DNA of 37,535 bases from assembly GCA_008671135.1 (NCBI GenBank), contig RQAP01000014.1:1-37535 (forward strand), in the 5' to 3' direction. How positions within the stretch are numbered: the stretch's first letter is position 1; each line of letters opens with the position of its first letter. The notes under the pieces were generated by a model. The model ran no database searches. It was not told the origin of the DNA and worked only from the letters and a program-made list of their open reading frames with translations. Positions 1 to 7,035 of the stretch are shown here, piece by piece. The position numbers and the translations under genes are program-made. Origin of the DNA: Collinsella aerofaciens. GTDB lineage: Bacteria > Actinomycetota > Coriobacteriia > Coriobacteriales > Coriobacteriaceae.

Positions 1-20
1 CGGAGAATCGAAATGCGGTG

Positions 21-61
21 GGGTGCGCGGACATACCGGGCTGACCGCCGGAAGCGCACCC
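21..61. other. Unassigned structured region at left edge
   Basis: Bases 1-142 hold no convincing gene. Positions 21-28 (GGGTGCGC) and 54-61 (GCGCACCC) form a perfect 8-bp inverted repeat around a GC-rich 25-nt loop. It could be part of an untranslated leader or a small RNA of a neighbouring gene outside the window. I could not match it to SRP RNA, tmRNA or RNase P RNA. Confidence 0.25.
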
Positions 62-142
62 GCAAGAGCCCGCGGATATTAGCTTGCCAGGCAAGCGTCG
101 CCTAAGCCATGCAGCGTGCGCGGGCCCTCCCGACGGGAAACG

Positions 143-166
143 AAAAAGCCCGGTTTCAAACCGGGC
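143..166 (-). terminator. Rho-independent terminator downstream of tRNA-Phe
   Basis: AGCCCGGTTT and AAACCGGGCT form a perfect stem. Read on the minus strand, the stem is followed by a run of five T. It lies about 80 bp past the 3' end of tRNA-Phe and is the second of two hairpins there. Confidence 0.8.
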
Positions 167-205
167 TCGAACGAACATGCCTATTGACAATGGCTTTCTC
201 ATATT

Positions 206-232
206 AGAAAAGGACCCCTTTGCAGAGGTCCT
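206..232 (-). terminator. First hairpin terminator after tRNA-Phe
   Basis: Arms AGGACC and GGTCCT form a hairpin directly past the tRNA-Phe 3' end. On the minus strand the hairpin is followed by TTTTC. With the hairpin at 143-166 it makes a tandem terminator for the tRNA transcript. Confidence 0.55.
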
Positions 233-245
233 AGTCAATTCAAGG

Positions 246-318
<73 letters not shown>

Positions 319-350
319 ATTTGAGGTGTGCCTTGTTTCAAGGCTTGATT

Positions 351-378
351 AGTATAACCAAGGACGCGTTCCGGTCAA
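351..378 (-). promoter_or_regulatory. Promoter of tRNA-Phe
   Basis: The minus strand shows a -35 TTGACC (378-373), a 16-bp spacer and a -10 TATACT (356-351). Transcription would start about 25 bp before the tRNA. The -35 overlaps an inverted repeat (AACCGAG/CTCGGTT, 377-417) that could end the upstream antitoxin transcript. Confidence 0.75.
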
Positions 379-441
379 CCGAGAATTTTAAAAAAGTTTT
401 TGAGCACAGCCTCGGTTCTATAAATCGGCACGTCAGAGGCA

Positions 442-729
442 TCAGCCGGCAGCAAGAAGTTTTTCGCTCAGAGCCGCACGGGCAAACTCACTTGGCGTCA
501 TCCCCTCGGCAGCCGCCCGTCGACGAATGGCCTCCTTCATTCCCAGAGGAATCTTGACCGACAGCGTTGCCGTCCCCTCACCTGAGAGCGGGGGCCGTCC
601 ACGCACGATCCCACCAACGGTGTGTTCGCCATCCGGAAACTCTCCGCGCTCGTACGACTCGCACCACGCGTCAATCATTTCATCCGTTACAACCTGACCA
701 TTAGCGGCCGTATACGTCTTGCCCATCAT
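442..729 (-). CDS. Putative ribbon-helix-helix antitoxin
   Basis: A 95-residue protein. The C-terminal part (about residues 50-92) contains TATLSVKIPLGMKEAIR followed by an amphipathic helix EGMTPSEFARAALSEKL. This matches the beta-strand plus two-helix pattern of MetJ/Arc/CopG-type DNA-binding proteins. The first half is acidic and carries a GRPPLS linker, and is the likely toxin-contacting part. The ATG overlaps the stop of the upstream gene in an ATGATG arrangement (a second in-frame ATG lies at 726), so the two are translationally coupled. Family knowledge: RHH antitoxins bind their own promoter and neutralise a cognate toxin. The toxin-first order is seen in BrnTA and HigBA modules. The function here is inferred from fold pattern and pairing only. 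Confidence 0.75.
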   Translation of the reverse strand: MMGKTYTAANGQVVTDEMIDAWCESYERGEFPDGEHTVGGIVRGRPPLSGEGTATLSVKIPLGMKEAIRRRAAAEGMTPSEFARAALSEKLLAAG

Positions 730-992
730 CGACCCCTCTGCCGAGCTCGCTCGATCTCTTGCCAGAATTTCTTCTGGACTGGAGACAAGGCATGAATGAT
801 AAGCCACCCACGGACAAGCTCGACCGCAACAAGTTCCACACTTCGACCATCTGGAAGCCATCCAATGGCAAGCCATCTCGGCGGCTCGTCCTCCGACTCG
901 CGGCGAATGCACTCAGTAACCGCGAACCAGGCACCTAGTACCTGCTTTTCCGTCAGGTGCTTTTTAGCGTTGGGATGGATCTCAACATCCAT
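726..992 (-). CDS. Putative toxin partner, BrnT/RelE-like small protein
   Basis: An 88-residue basic protein that begins MDVEIHPNAKKHLT and ends with FWQEIERARQRGR. The start ATG at 992 has a GGAGGAG ribosome site. The pattern of a basic helix, then two strands with GRSVELVAVEL and WLIIHALSP, then a C-terminal basic helix, resembles BrnT/RelE-superfamily ribonuclease toxins. No diagnostic catalytic residues can be assigned by eye. It precedes and overlaps an RHH gene by 4 bp. It starts only 59 bp after the end of the Tad operon with no terminator between them, so read-through from the pilus operon is possible. It could instead be a DUF4258-like protein with no toxic activity. Confidence 0.65.
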   Translation of the reverse strand: MDVEIHPNAKKHLTEKQVLGAWFAVTECIRRESEDEPPRWLAIGWLPDGRSVELVAVELVRGWLIIHALSPVQKKFWQEIERARQRGR

Positions 993-1050
993 GCATCTTC
1001 TCCTCCATCTTACCCAATTTCGTATGACGAAAGTCCACTGTCGCCAATTC

Positions 1051-1410
1051 TTAAGCCGGCACGCGTTGGAGAGCAGGGGTCGAAACAATGATTGAAGGAC
1101 GCTCTAGTACGCCCCAGGCGCCGGGGCAGGAGCACATACGCCATGGACGTACGTTTTCGTAGCATACGAGAACGTAGCCGCTTGCATCGATAAAGGCGAT
1201 GTCGATGGGATAGGCCATAAAACACGTGTGGACTGAGGAACAGTGCGGAAATGCCATGACAAGCGGCAGGCCATTGGCGGCAACCGGACGCCGTCCCAGC
1301 ATGCCGCGCAGGCGCACGGCAAACGACTCCGCCACCACAAACTCGGCCGGCGTCCAACCCAGCCTGTTGAGTGCCCGCGCGTAAGCGATGTAGGACGAGA
1401 CCGCGGTCAC
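1051..1410 (-). CDS. DUF192 family protein, last gene of the Tad operon
   Basis: A 119-residue protein. The DUF192 signature is clear: RLRGMLGRRP near residues 34-43, then LVMAFPHCSSVHTCFMAYPIDIAFID spread over about 50-77, and a C-terminal VRPWRM...GAWGVLERP. The start is GTG at 1410, overlapping the preceding stop as GTGA, which indicates translational coupling to the pilin-like gene. DUF192 proteins are small beta-rich proteins of unknown function and are often exported. This one has no signal peptide from the chosen start. Several cysteines surround the core. Its place at the end of a pilus operon suggests a role in pilus biogenesis or subunit quality control, but that is inference. Confidence 0.85.
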   Translation of the reverse strand: MTAVSSYIAYARALNRLGWTPAEFVVAESFAVRLRGMLGRRPVAANGLPLVMAFPHCSSVHTCFMAYPIDIAFIDASGYVLVCYENVRPWRMCSCPGAWGVLERPSIIVSTPALQRVPA

Positions 1411-1883
1411 ATGACCACCCCCGGACGCCACGGATCGACCGTCACCGCGCGCTCGTGCGACAACGTTGTCGGCGCCCCCAGCGGAACGCCAGCGATGCTG
1501 AGAGAAGTCGGCCACGGCTCATAGTGCATGGTGCAGGTGTAGGTCCTAAACGTACCGGATAGGGAGAGCAGGCCACCATCCGATGCCTCCGCGCCTTGCT
1601 CGCTCGACACTTCGATCTGCAAGTCATAGCCTTCCATGGCATTCAGAATTTGAGTCTGAACCGTCGCCGAGGCATCGGCAGAGCTCTCGTCACCCTCCCC
1701 GCCCGGCGCCACAGCGTGCGCCAGCACGATGTCGGGCACCACGCGGTCGAAGCGCGCGACAGCGCTGGCAAAGATCATGACGTTGTACACGATGAGTGCC
1801 AGCACCAGCAAAACGGGCGTAACCACTGCCATCTCAACCGTCGCTTGGGCGCGCTCCTCGCGCAGACGCATGCGGATACTCAT
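1407..1883 (-). CDS. TadE-like pseudopilin
   Basis: A 158-residue protein. After a short basic leader (MSIRMRLREER) comes AQATVEMAVV and a single hydrophobic helix (residues 17-41), the layout of TadE/TadF and type IV prepilin-like proteins. The conserved Glu lies at +5 relative to a presumed Ala-Gln cleavage point. The rest is a soluble, probably extracellular domain with one Cys. Start ATG at 1883 overlaps the upstream stop (TAATG), and the stop overlaps the DUF192 start. In Tad systems such proteins are processed by the TadV/CpaA peptidase and act as minor pilins. Whether it corresponds to TadE or TadF cannot be told from this sequence. Confidence 0.85.
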   Translation of the reverse strand: MSIRMRLREERAQATVEMAVVTPVLLVLALIVYNVMIFASAVARFDRVVPDIVLAHAVAPGGEGDESSADASATVQTQILNAMEGYDLQIEVSSEQGAEASDGGLLSLSGTFRTYTCTMHYEPWPTSLSIAGVPLGAPTTLSHERAVTVDPWRPGVVM

Positions 1884-4036
1884 TACGACCCACCGCCCAG
1901 AGCGCCAACCAGCGTGGCGACATCGACGGTGAGCGGGATGGAGCCACCGCCGGGCAGAGGAATCTCCGCAAGTGTGAACACCGTACCGCTAATGGTGCGT
2001 TCGATTTGATATTCCAACGCCTCGCAAAGCGCCTTGGGATCGGTCACGCCCAACGGAATACTTCGCAGTTTGTCTTGCGTTTGAGAGAGACCCGCAATGT
2101 CAGACCCCGGACTCTTAATGACGTTGGCGGAATCGGTCAGCACCGGCTTTCGCAGGCGCAAGTCGCACGGTTCCAAACCTAGCGCCGCCACGGACGCCGA
2201 AACGGTATCGCCGAGCCACGATGCAATGGAGCCCAACGCACCGCCGCCCCCTCCTAGGTCTTTAATCATCTCGTCCATAAGTTCGTCGGCCGAACCTTGG
2301 ATGTCTCCGTATCCCACGAGTAGCCGTCCCCAAACATCCATGACGCCGTCGAGCACGCCGGCAACGCCGCCCGAGCGTTCCTTCAATGTCGAGAAAAATC
2401 GCGAAAGCACGTTGTTTTGCGCCGTCGCCTCATCGGGGGCCAGCACCGCGGCAGAGATAGCACCGCGATCGCCAAGCCTGACTGCCGCGTTAAACGAGGA
2501 GTTAAGTTGATCGGGGCTGGTAATGTCACCCGAAACTGCAAAGGCGACCACGCCGTTACGGCCAGGTGGGGCGATACGCGGGCGCTCGCCGGAAAGCGCT
2601 TTAATGGCCTGGTCAAACGCATTGCCCGCACGGTCGGCCTCATCCTCGGTCTGACGCTCAAGTTCGAGTTCTTTGTTGCGGCATTCGACGTAGTCTTCCA
2701 GAGCCTCTTTGAATCGATCAAAGTGGTACTCAAAGCCGTTTTCGATAGAAGTCGAAGGAGCCGCAACGGCACCGAGCGACGAAACACCAAAATGGCATCT
2801 ATTGCATTTGTCCTGCCCGTCATAAGCAGCAACCGAGGCCAGCCCGCATGGCGCCCCCTTCTTATAGTTGGGGCAACTCGTTCCGTAATGCAGATACGTC
2901 TTGCCATCGATGGCACTGGTTGGCCACACCGTATCGGTATAGAGTTCCGTCGCTCGCACCTCGTCAGTGTTGCGCGGCAACAGCGGGATATAGGAAGCGA
3001 CTTCATCTCCGTCCTCGGTTACATATGCACGATTGACCTCTGTACTCGCATAGGTGTAAAACGCCTTGCGCGCCGCCGACTCCGCCTTCGTCTCGACGCT
3101 TGAACCATGCGGTTTTTCGTCTGCCAGGCGTTGACGGTAGTAGGTCTTCGCGCGGTCGAGCGCCACCTGTGGCTCCCACGAAATGCTCGAGGCATAATGC
3201 GGGTTCTGCTCACCCGAGAGCTTTGCCAAACTCCTCGCACGCTCCCACATACACGAGTACTTGCCAATCGAACTCTCGTCCGACCCACCACAATCCGCCA
3301 GCCAAGCGCGCTCTTTAGCCTTCGCCGTGTCCTCAGAAGCCTTCCGCAGCTCCTCGGCTGCACGCTCTAAATCATCTGATGTGTCTTTAATGGCATCGGT
3401 CGAGATCTCTGACCCTTTGAGCGCAGCGAAGTCCGACTCGGATGTCCTGGGCACGGCAAGTGCCGTACCGGTATAGGCCACACTATCGGTATCCTGCGCC
3501 GACACCGCCTGCGTGGCACGCGCGGCAATCAGATACGGCAGAGCCGTCTCGATTTTCTGTAAGCCTTCCGATGCGCTTTTGGCAAACTTGTTGCGCGTTT
3601 TAATAATCTCAATCCCGGTGTCGACCATATTGCCGGCAACTGGTTCGGCGCCCGGGATGAGGATGGCGACCAGGCCCGTCCCGATCGTGGCAAACCCCGC
3701 CAGGCCCAAACTCAAAATGCTCGCATCCACCACCGTGGCAGCCGTGTGATAGGACGACACCACATTGGCGCCTGCCAGCGCGCCGCTATCGGCAGCCACC
3801 TGGGTGTCCCCCGCGCGCGACATGCTCCATATCGCCGCCGTCGACGAAAACAGCAGCGTGAGCACCACCAAGATGACCACCGCAGAGGAAAGCGTGGTGT
3901 AGGCACCGTCTTCGATAAACAGGTCGATACCGGCTCGACCCATAAAGCCGCCTCGCTTGCGATGGCAGCTCGGACGGCGCGTCAAAACGCGTCTAGACCA
4001 GAAACGCTTAATCCCATGCAGCAATCCACGAATCAT
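1883..4036 (-). CDS. Large TadG-like pilus-associated protein
   Basis: A 717-residue protein. ATG at 4036 is chosen because it follows GGAGGGAG by 6 nt, and it overlaps the upstream gene by 29 bp. The basic start is followed by one membrane helix (about residues 48-71), then SRAGDTQVAADSGALAGA, a motif typical of TadG-like proteins (pilus-assembly TadE/G). The remainder is predicted to be outside the cell: alanine-rich helical stretches, a charged coiled-coil-like segment near 215-245, and cysteines at about 249, 262, 388, 397, 411 and 414. Residues 411-415 read CNRCH, formally a CxxCH haem c motif, although a structural disulfide or metal site is as likely. Known TadG proteins anchor or stabilise the pilus at the envelope. 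This assignment rests on position and the N-terminal motif. Confidence 0.75.
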   Translation of the reverse strand: MIRGLLHGIKRFWSRRVLTRRPSCHRKRGGFMGRAGIDLFIEDGAYTTLSSAVVILVVLTLLFSSTAAIWSMSRAGDTQVAADSGALAGANVVSSYHTAATVVDASILSLGLAGFATIGTGLVAILIPGAEPVAGNMVDTGIEIIKTRNKFAKSASEGLQKIETALPYLIAARATQAVSAQDTDSVAYTGTALAVPRTSESDFAALKGSEISTDAIKDTSDDLERAAEELRKASEDTAKAKERAWLADCGGSDESSIGKYSCMWERARSLAKLSGEQNPHYASSISWEPQVALDRAKTYYRQRLADEKPHGSSVETKAESAARKAFYTYASTEVNRAYVTEDGDEVASYIPLLPRNTDEVRATELYTDTVWPTSAIDGKTYLHYGTSCPNYKKGAPCGLASVAAYDGQDKCNRCHFGVSSLGAVAAPSTSIENGFEYHFDRFKEALEDYVECRNKELELERQTEDEADRAGNAFDQAIKALSGERPRIAPPGRNGVVAFAVSGDITSPDQLNSSFNAAVRLGDRGAISAAVLAPDEATAQNNVLSRFFSTLKERSGGVAGVLDGVMDVWGRLLVGYGDIQGSADELMDEMIKDLGGGGGALGSIASWLGDTVSASVAALGLEPCDLRLRKPVLTDSANVIKSPGSDIAGLSQTQDKLRSIPLGVTDPKALCEALEYQIERTISGTVFTLAEIPLPGGGSIPLTVDVATLVGALGGGS

Positions 4037-4544
4037 AATCTCCCTCCAGCCATTCGGGACGTGATTGATACGAGACATCGACCTTGAGCTCAACGTAGCC
4101 GCCTTCGGCGGTACCACCCATAGCCTGCGCAAACGCACCGATCACAGGCAACGGCTTGACCTCGCCGGAAACGGACACGGACGAGACGCCACCCGCATCG
4201 GCCCGACCAAGCTCGATATCCCACGACAACGGCCCGCCGGTATGAAAGATCGAAACGTTGGGCACTGCGGCAAGCCGGCGGCGGGCGAACTCCTTAAGAT
4301 CGTCGTCCTCCGCCGTCGTCGTGGTCATGAGCCGCGCGGTCTCGGCGGCGGCAGACTCCATGACCGCGCGCGTATAAAGCAGGCACACCGGTTGCAGTGC
4401 GAGAAGGATGAGCGTCAGAAACGTCGGCAGCAAAAAAGCGGCCTCGACCGTAGACTGCGCCCAGTCCTCGCGCGCGATATCAATACAACGCGATGTCCTT
4501 AGCGCCCGCAGCGGCGTCGATAACCGACGTCGAGGCAACGCCAT
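4008..4544 (-). CDS. TadE-like minor pilin
   Basis: The core reads REDWAQSTVEAAFLLPTFL and continues as a hydrophobic helix, a TadE motif, followed by a roughly 110-residue soluble domain. The start is uncertain. ATG at 4544 gives 178 residues but overlaps the upstream gene by 65 bp and has only a weak ribosome site. An ATT codon at 4484 overlaps the upstream TGA by one base (ATTGA), has AAGGA 11 nt upstream, and would give a more typical short leader (158 residues). No in-frame ATG, GTG or TTG lies between them. Its place between two pilin-like genes supports a Tad role. Confidence 0.8.
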   Translation of the reverse strand: MALPRRRLSTPLRALRTSRCIDIAREDWAQSTVEAAFLLPTFLTLILLALQPVCLLYTRAVMESAAAETARLMTTTTAEDDDLKEFARRRLAAVPNVSIFHTGGPLSWDIELGRADAGGVSSVSVSGEVKPLPVIGAFAQAMGGTAEGGYVELKVDVSYQSRPEWLEGDYDSWIAAWD

Positions 4545-4698
4545 GGGATGCCGCCCGCTCAACCAGCGCCGCCAAGTGTCCATCGGTGCCAGCACGCCAA
4601 AGTCCCACAATCGCCAGCACGATCGATAACAGTGCCACCGTGACGATGGCGTATTCGACCGTCGCTTGGGCAGATTCCTCACGCAGAACGCCATGCAT
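4480..4698 (-). CDS. Small Flp/TadE-like pseudopilin
   Basis: A 72-residue protein with a short leader (MHGVLREES), then AQATVEYAIVTVALLSIVL, the hallmark of Flp-type prepilins with Glu-Tyr at +5/+6. A short, soluble, alanine-rich tail follows. ATG at 4698 has AAAGGAGGG 9 nt upstream. It is the second Flp-sized protein in the operon and could be a minor pilin or an initiator of fibre assembly. It follows the accessory membrane protein gene by 1 bp. Confidence 0.85.
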   Translation of the reverse strand: MHGVLREESAQATVEYAIVTVALLSIVLAIVGLWRAGTDGHLAALVERAASHGVASTSVIDAAAGAKDIALY

Positions 4699-4699
4699 T

Positions 4700-5263
4700 T
4701 CACGATCCCTCCTTTGAGCTTATTGTTTGCGGGACCAGACGCACGGCGCGCAGACGACACGAAGCATCGCCAGCATCCGCGGCAACCGTCACCATATCGA
4801 CCCAGCCGCGCCCATCGCGCACGATGGCGCCCCATACGTTGCCCTTAATATCGAGATAGCCGCTCAGGGCGAGCTGGGCCGTTGGCACCTCGCGATAGGC
4901 ACGCATCATATCCGCCGCCGCTTCGGTCATCGGTCGGTCTTCGGACCATGCAAGCCGGACCGCAATCGCGTTGCCCTCAGGCGAATCCGTCGCAGTGCCA
5001 GACCGCTTGTCGAGCGTCCGCAGAAAGGTTTGCGCCGTGACAGCGACATCCGAATCGTCCGCATCTCGCATCTCATCTTTTTGAGACGCCACCGCCGAAT
5101 CTGAGCCCGAATCGAAGGCGGCCCCAGGACGCTGCTGCCGCGCGGCGTTAAGCCCCCAAAGCACCGCCGCTATCGCCACGGTCAGGCAAGCAAACACCAG
5201 CAGCACCCCGATGGGGCGCTCGCCCTCTACAGGCTGTTGATGCCCTCGCTGATAGCGTTCCAT
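4700..5263 (-). CDS. Membrane-anchored Tad accessory protein, unknown family
   Basis: A 187-residue protein. The N-terminal cytoplasmic tail of about 17 residues is followed by one transmembrane helix (about 18-40, IGVLLVFACLTVAIAAVLWG). An acidic Ser/Asp-rich linker (about 50-72) and a folded extracellular domain come next. I do not recognise the domain. ATG at 5263 lies inside the end of the Flp gene (37 bp overlap) and has an AAGGT-like ribosome site. Its position directly after the major pilin and before the pseudopilins suggests a structural or assembly role. It could be a bitopic scaffold like the accessory proteins of type IV pilus machines. Confidence 0.7.
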   Translation of the reverse strand: MERYQRGHQQPVEGERPIGVLLVFACLTVAIAAVLWGLNAARQQRPGAAFDSGSDSAVASQKDEMRDADDSDVAVTAQTFLRTLDKRSGTATDSPEGNAIAVRLAWSEDRPMTEAAADMMRAYREVPTAQLALSGYLDIKGNVWGAIVRDGRGWVDMVTVAADAGDASCRLRAVRLVPQTISSKEGS

Positions 5264-5460
5264 AGATCTTGGACCTTGCCCTTAAATGCGACGATGGCGA
5301 TAATCGCGATCACCACGAGCACGCCGACCAAGATGGCATACTCGGTGGTACCCTGTGCACTCTCCTCCTGCAGTAGCTCCCCGGCATGCTGGCGAGCGCG
5401 AATTGACTGGCAAACAGCCCAGCTCCAGACCTTGCCAGCAACGTCAGTCATCGTGTTCAT
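5227..5460 (-). CDS. flp: Flp major pilin
   Basis: A 77-residue prepilin. The leader of about 34 residues is long for Flp. It ends ELLQEESA, followed by QGTTEYAILVGVLVVIAIIAIVAF and a short C-terminal segment with WNAISEGINSL. This hydrophobic helix with Glu+5/Tyr+6 is typical of Flp pilins. The residue before the inferred cleavage point is Ala, not the usual Gly. ATG at 5460 follows GGGAGGAATAC. It lies 10 bp after tadC, the usual gene neighbourhood. It should be processed by a prepilin peptidase and polymerised by TadA/TadB/TadC. Confidence 0.93.
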   Translation of the reverse strand: MNTMTDVAGKVWSWAVCQSIRARQHAGELLQEESAQGTTEYAILVGVLVVIAIIAIVAFKGKVQDLWNAISEGINSL

Positions 5461-5470
5461 GTATTCCTCC

Positions 5471-6112
5471 CTACATCATCCCGCCTGCTCCCAACAGCGG
5501 GCCCAATATGGACAGAAGCAACGCCGGCAAGATGAGTGTGCCGGTGGGAATCAGCAGCTTGACGGGCGCACGCTCGATCTCGCGCTCGACCGCGGCGCGA
5601 TGAGCCGCACGGATCTCGCGACTTTGAGCGGCCAGTGTCTCGGCAAGTGGGGCACCCAGAGCGAGCGCCTGCCCCACCGTGATGGCAAAGGTCTCGAGCG
5701 CTCGCACGTCCAGGTCGCGTGCGGCGGCCAACAACTCGTCCTCACGCGTGCCCACGCCCACCTGCCACGCCATGCAGGCCCGCTCAAGTCGAAGAGCCAG
5801 CACTGACCGGCGGTTGGCGCAGAAAATCTCAAGCGCCGCATCAAACGAAAGACCGGCCGAAAGACCCAAGCGCACAACATCGATCATCTCGGACACTTCG
5901 CCGAGCGAAACTCGCGCCGGGCCGCCCGCTCCAACCGCGCCCTTCACTCGCGCGGTCAGGGCATCGACCACCGAGCGACCCGCGGCAGCGACCCGCACCG
6001 CCTCGCGCTTGCAGGCCCCTGCGATCTCGCGCGCATCCGCCCGATCCAAACCCGTCGCGACAAATACACTCAGGGCACACAGGCAAGCCACAACTGCAAC
6101 CGGGGCGCTCAT
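5471..6112 (-). CDS. tadC: TadC, inner-membrane platform protein of the Tad pilus
   Basis: A 213-residue member of the type II secretion F (GspF) family. It has an N-terminal membrane helix (about 3-20), a helical cytoplasmic T2SF domain (about 70-180, with GLSAGLSFDAALE and ALALGAPLAETLAAQ), and a C-terminal pair of hydrophobic segments (about 184-210). ATG at 6112 overlaps the tadB stop as ATGA. It is shorter than many TadC proteins (about 280-300), as is common in actinobacterial operons. It pairs with TadB to form the platform on which the TadA ATPase works. Confidence 0.92.
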   Translation of the reverse strand: MSAPVAVVACLCALSVFVATGLDRADAREIAGACKREAVRVAAAGRSVVDALTARVKGAVGAGGPARVSLGEVSEMIDVVRLGLSAGLSFDAALEIFCANRRSVLALRLERACMAWQVGVGTREDELLAAARDLDVRALETFAITVGQALALGAPLAETLAAQSREIRAAHRAAVEREIERAPVKLLIPTGTLILPALLLSILGPLLGAGGMM

Positions 6113-7035
6113 AGCTCCACCCGCATAATGCGCCGGATAACCACCAGGGCAACGACGTTGAGGGCTAGACCCAGCACCACAGCGCCCGCACCGGCAGGCG
6201 TCGCAAGACCGCGACGAAAATCTGCCGAAAGCAGCGCCAACACCGCGCACATGCCCGCCGGCATCGCCGCGACCATGTGTGCCGACATACGCGCCTGTGA
6301 CGTCTTAACATCCAGGCGGCGCTTGAGCTCAATGCGCTCCCCTACCATGCTCGACGCCTCGGACAGCAAGTCGGCAAGCGGAGCGCCGGTGCGCTGTGAC
6401 ACCTTAAGCGCCAAGGTCACAAGCGAAAGACCGGGGGCGTCGATGCGCACGAGCAAGTCATCGAGCGCGTCGGTCGCCGAGATACCGCAATCGATCGCCG
6501 CCGCCACCCGCAAAAACTCGGTATGCACCGGTTCTTGCGCATGAGCGCCCACAAAGCGCATGCCCTGGGCCAGCGAATGTCCCGAGGCAAGCGACATGGA
6601 AAGTGCGGTAAACGCCTCGGGCATGGCCTCTTCTGCATCGTGTTGCTCGCGCCGGCTCTCAAAGCCATCCCGAGCGGCGCCAGCGGCAATCGGAGCAACA
6701 AGTCCCAAGGCAAACCCGAGGGGCGATAACGACACCATCGTTAGTAAAACGCAGCAGACACCGCTCGATAGCAGCAGAAACGCCAAACGCTCCGAAGCAT
6801 CTTCGATCACGAGGCCAAGGCGACGCGCCGGAGCCAGCGATGCCCACGAACGGGCAATCTTTTTCAGCAGATCGTTTTCCACCAGCTCACGCGGCAGCTT
6901 CTCTGCCACCGTCTCGAGCGCCTGACGCGCCAGCTCCGCCGGCGGTACCTGCGGCACACGAGGTTCCGCCCCGCACGCCGTCGCGACAGAAAACCCTGCC
7001 AAACCCCCTACGACGAGGGGCACAGCGACCTCCAT
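6109..7035 (-). CDS. tadB: TadB, inner-membrane platform protein of the Tad pilus
   Basis: A 308-residue T2SF/GspF family protein. Hydrophobic segments lie at about 4-21, 84-122, 250-270 and 280-300. The T2SF domain (about 138-245) contains EAFTALSMSLASGHSLAQ and the RTGAPLADLLSEAS repeat typical of the family. ATG at 7035 follows AGGAGGTGGACGA and overlaps the end of tadA by 28 bp. With TadC it forms the membrane platform of the pilus machine. Confidence 0.93.
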   Translation of the reverse strand: MEVAVPLVVGGLAGFSVATACGAEPRVPQVPPAELARQALETVAEKLPRELVENDLLKKIARSWASLAPARRLGLVIEDASERLAFLLLSSGVCCVLLTMVSLSPLGFALGLVAPIAAGAARDGFESRREQHDAEEAMPEAFTALSMSLASGHSLAQGMRFVGAHAQEPVHTEFLRVAAAIDCGISATDALDDLLVRIDAPGLSLVTLALKVSQRTGAPLADLLSEASSMVGERIELKRRLDVKTSQARMSAHMVAAMPAGMCAVLALLSADFRRGLATPAGAGAVVLGLALNVVALVVIRRIMRVEL

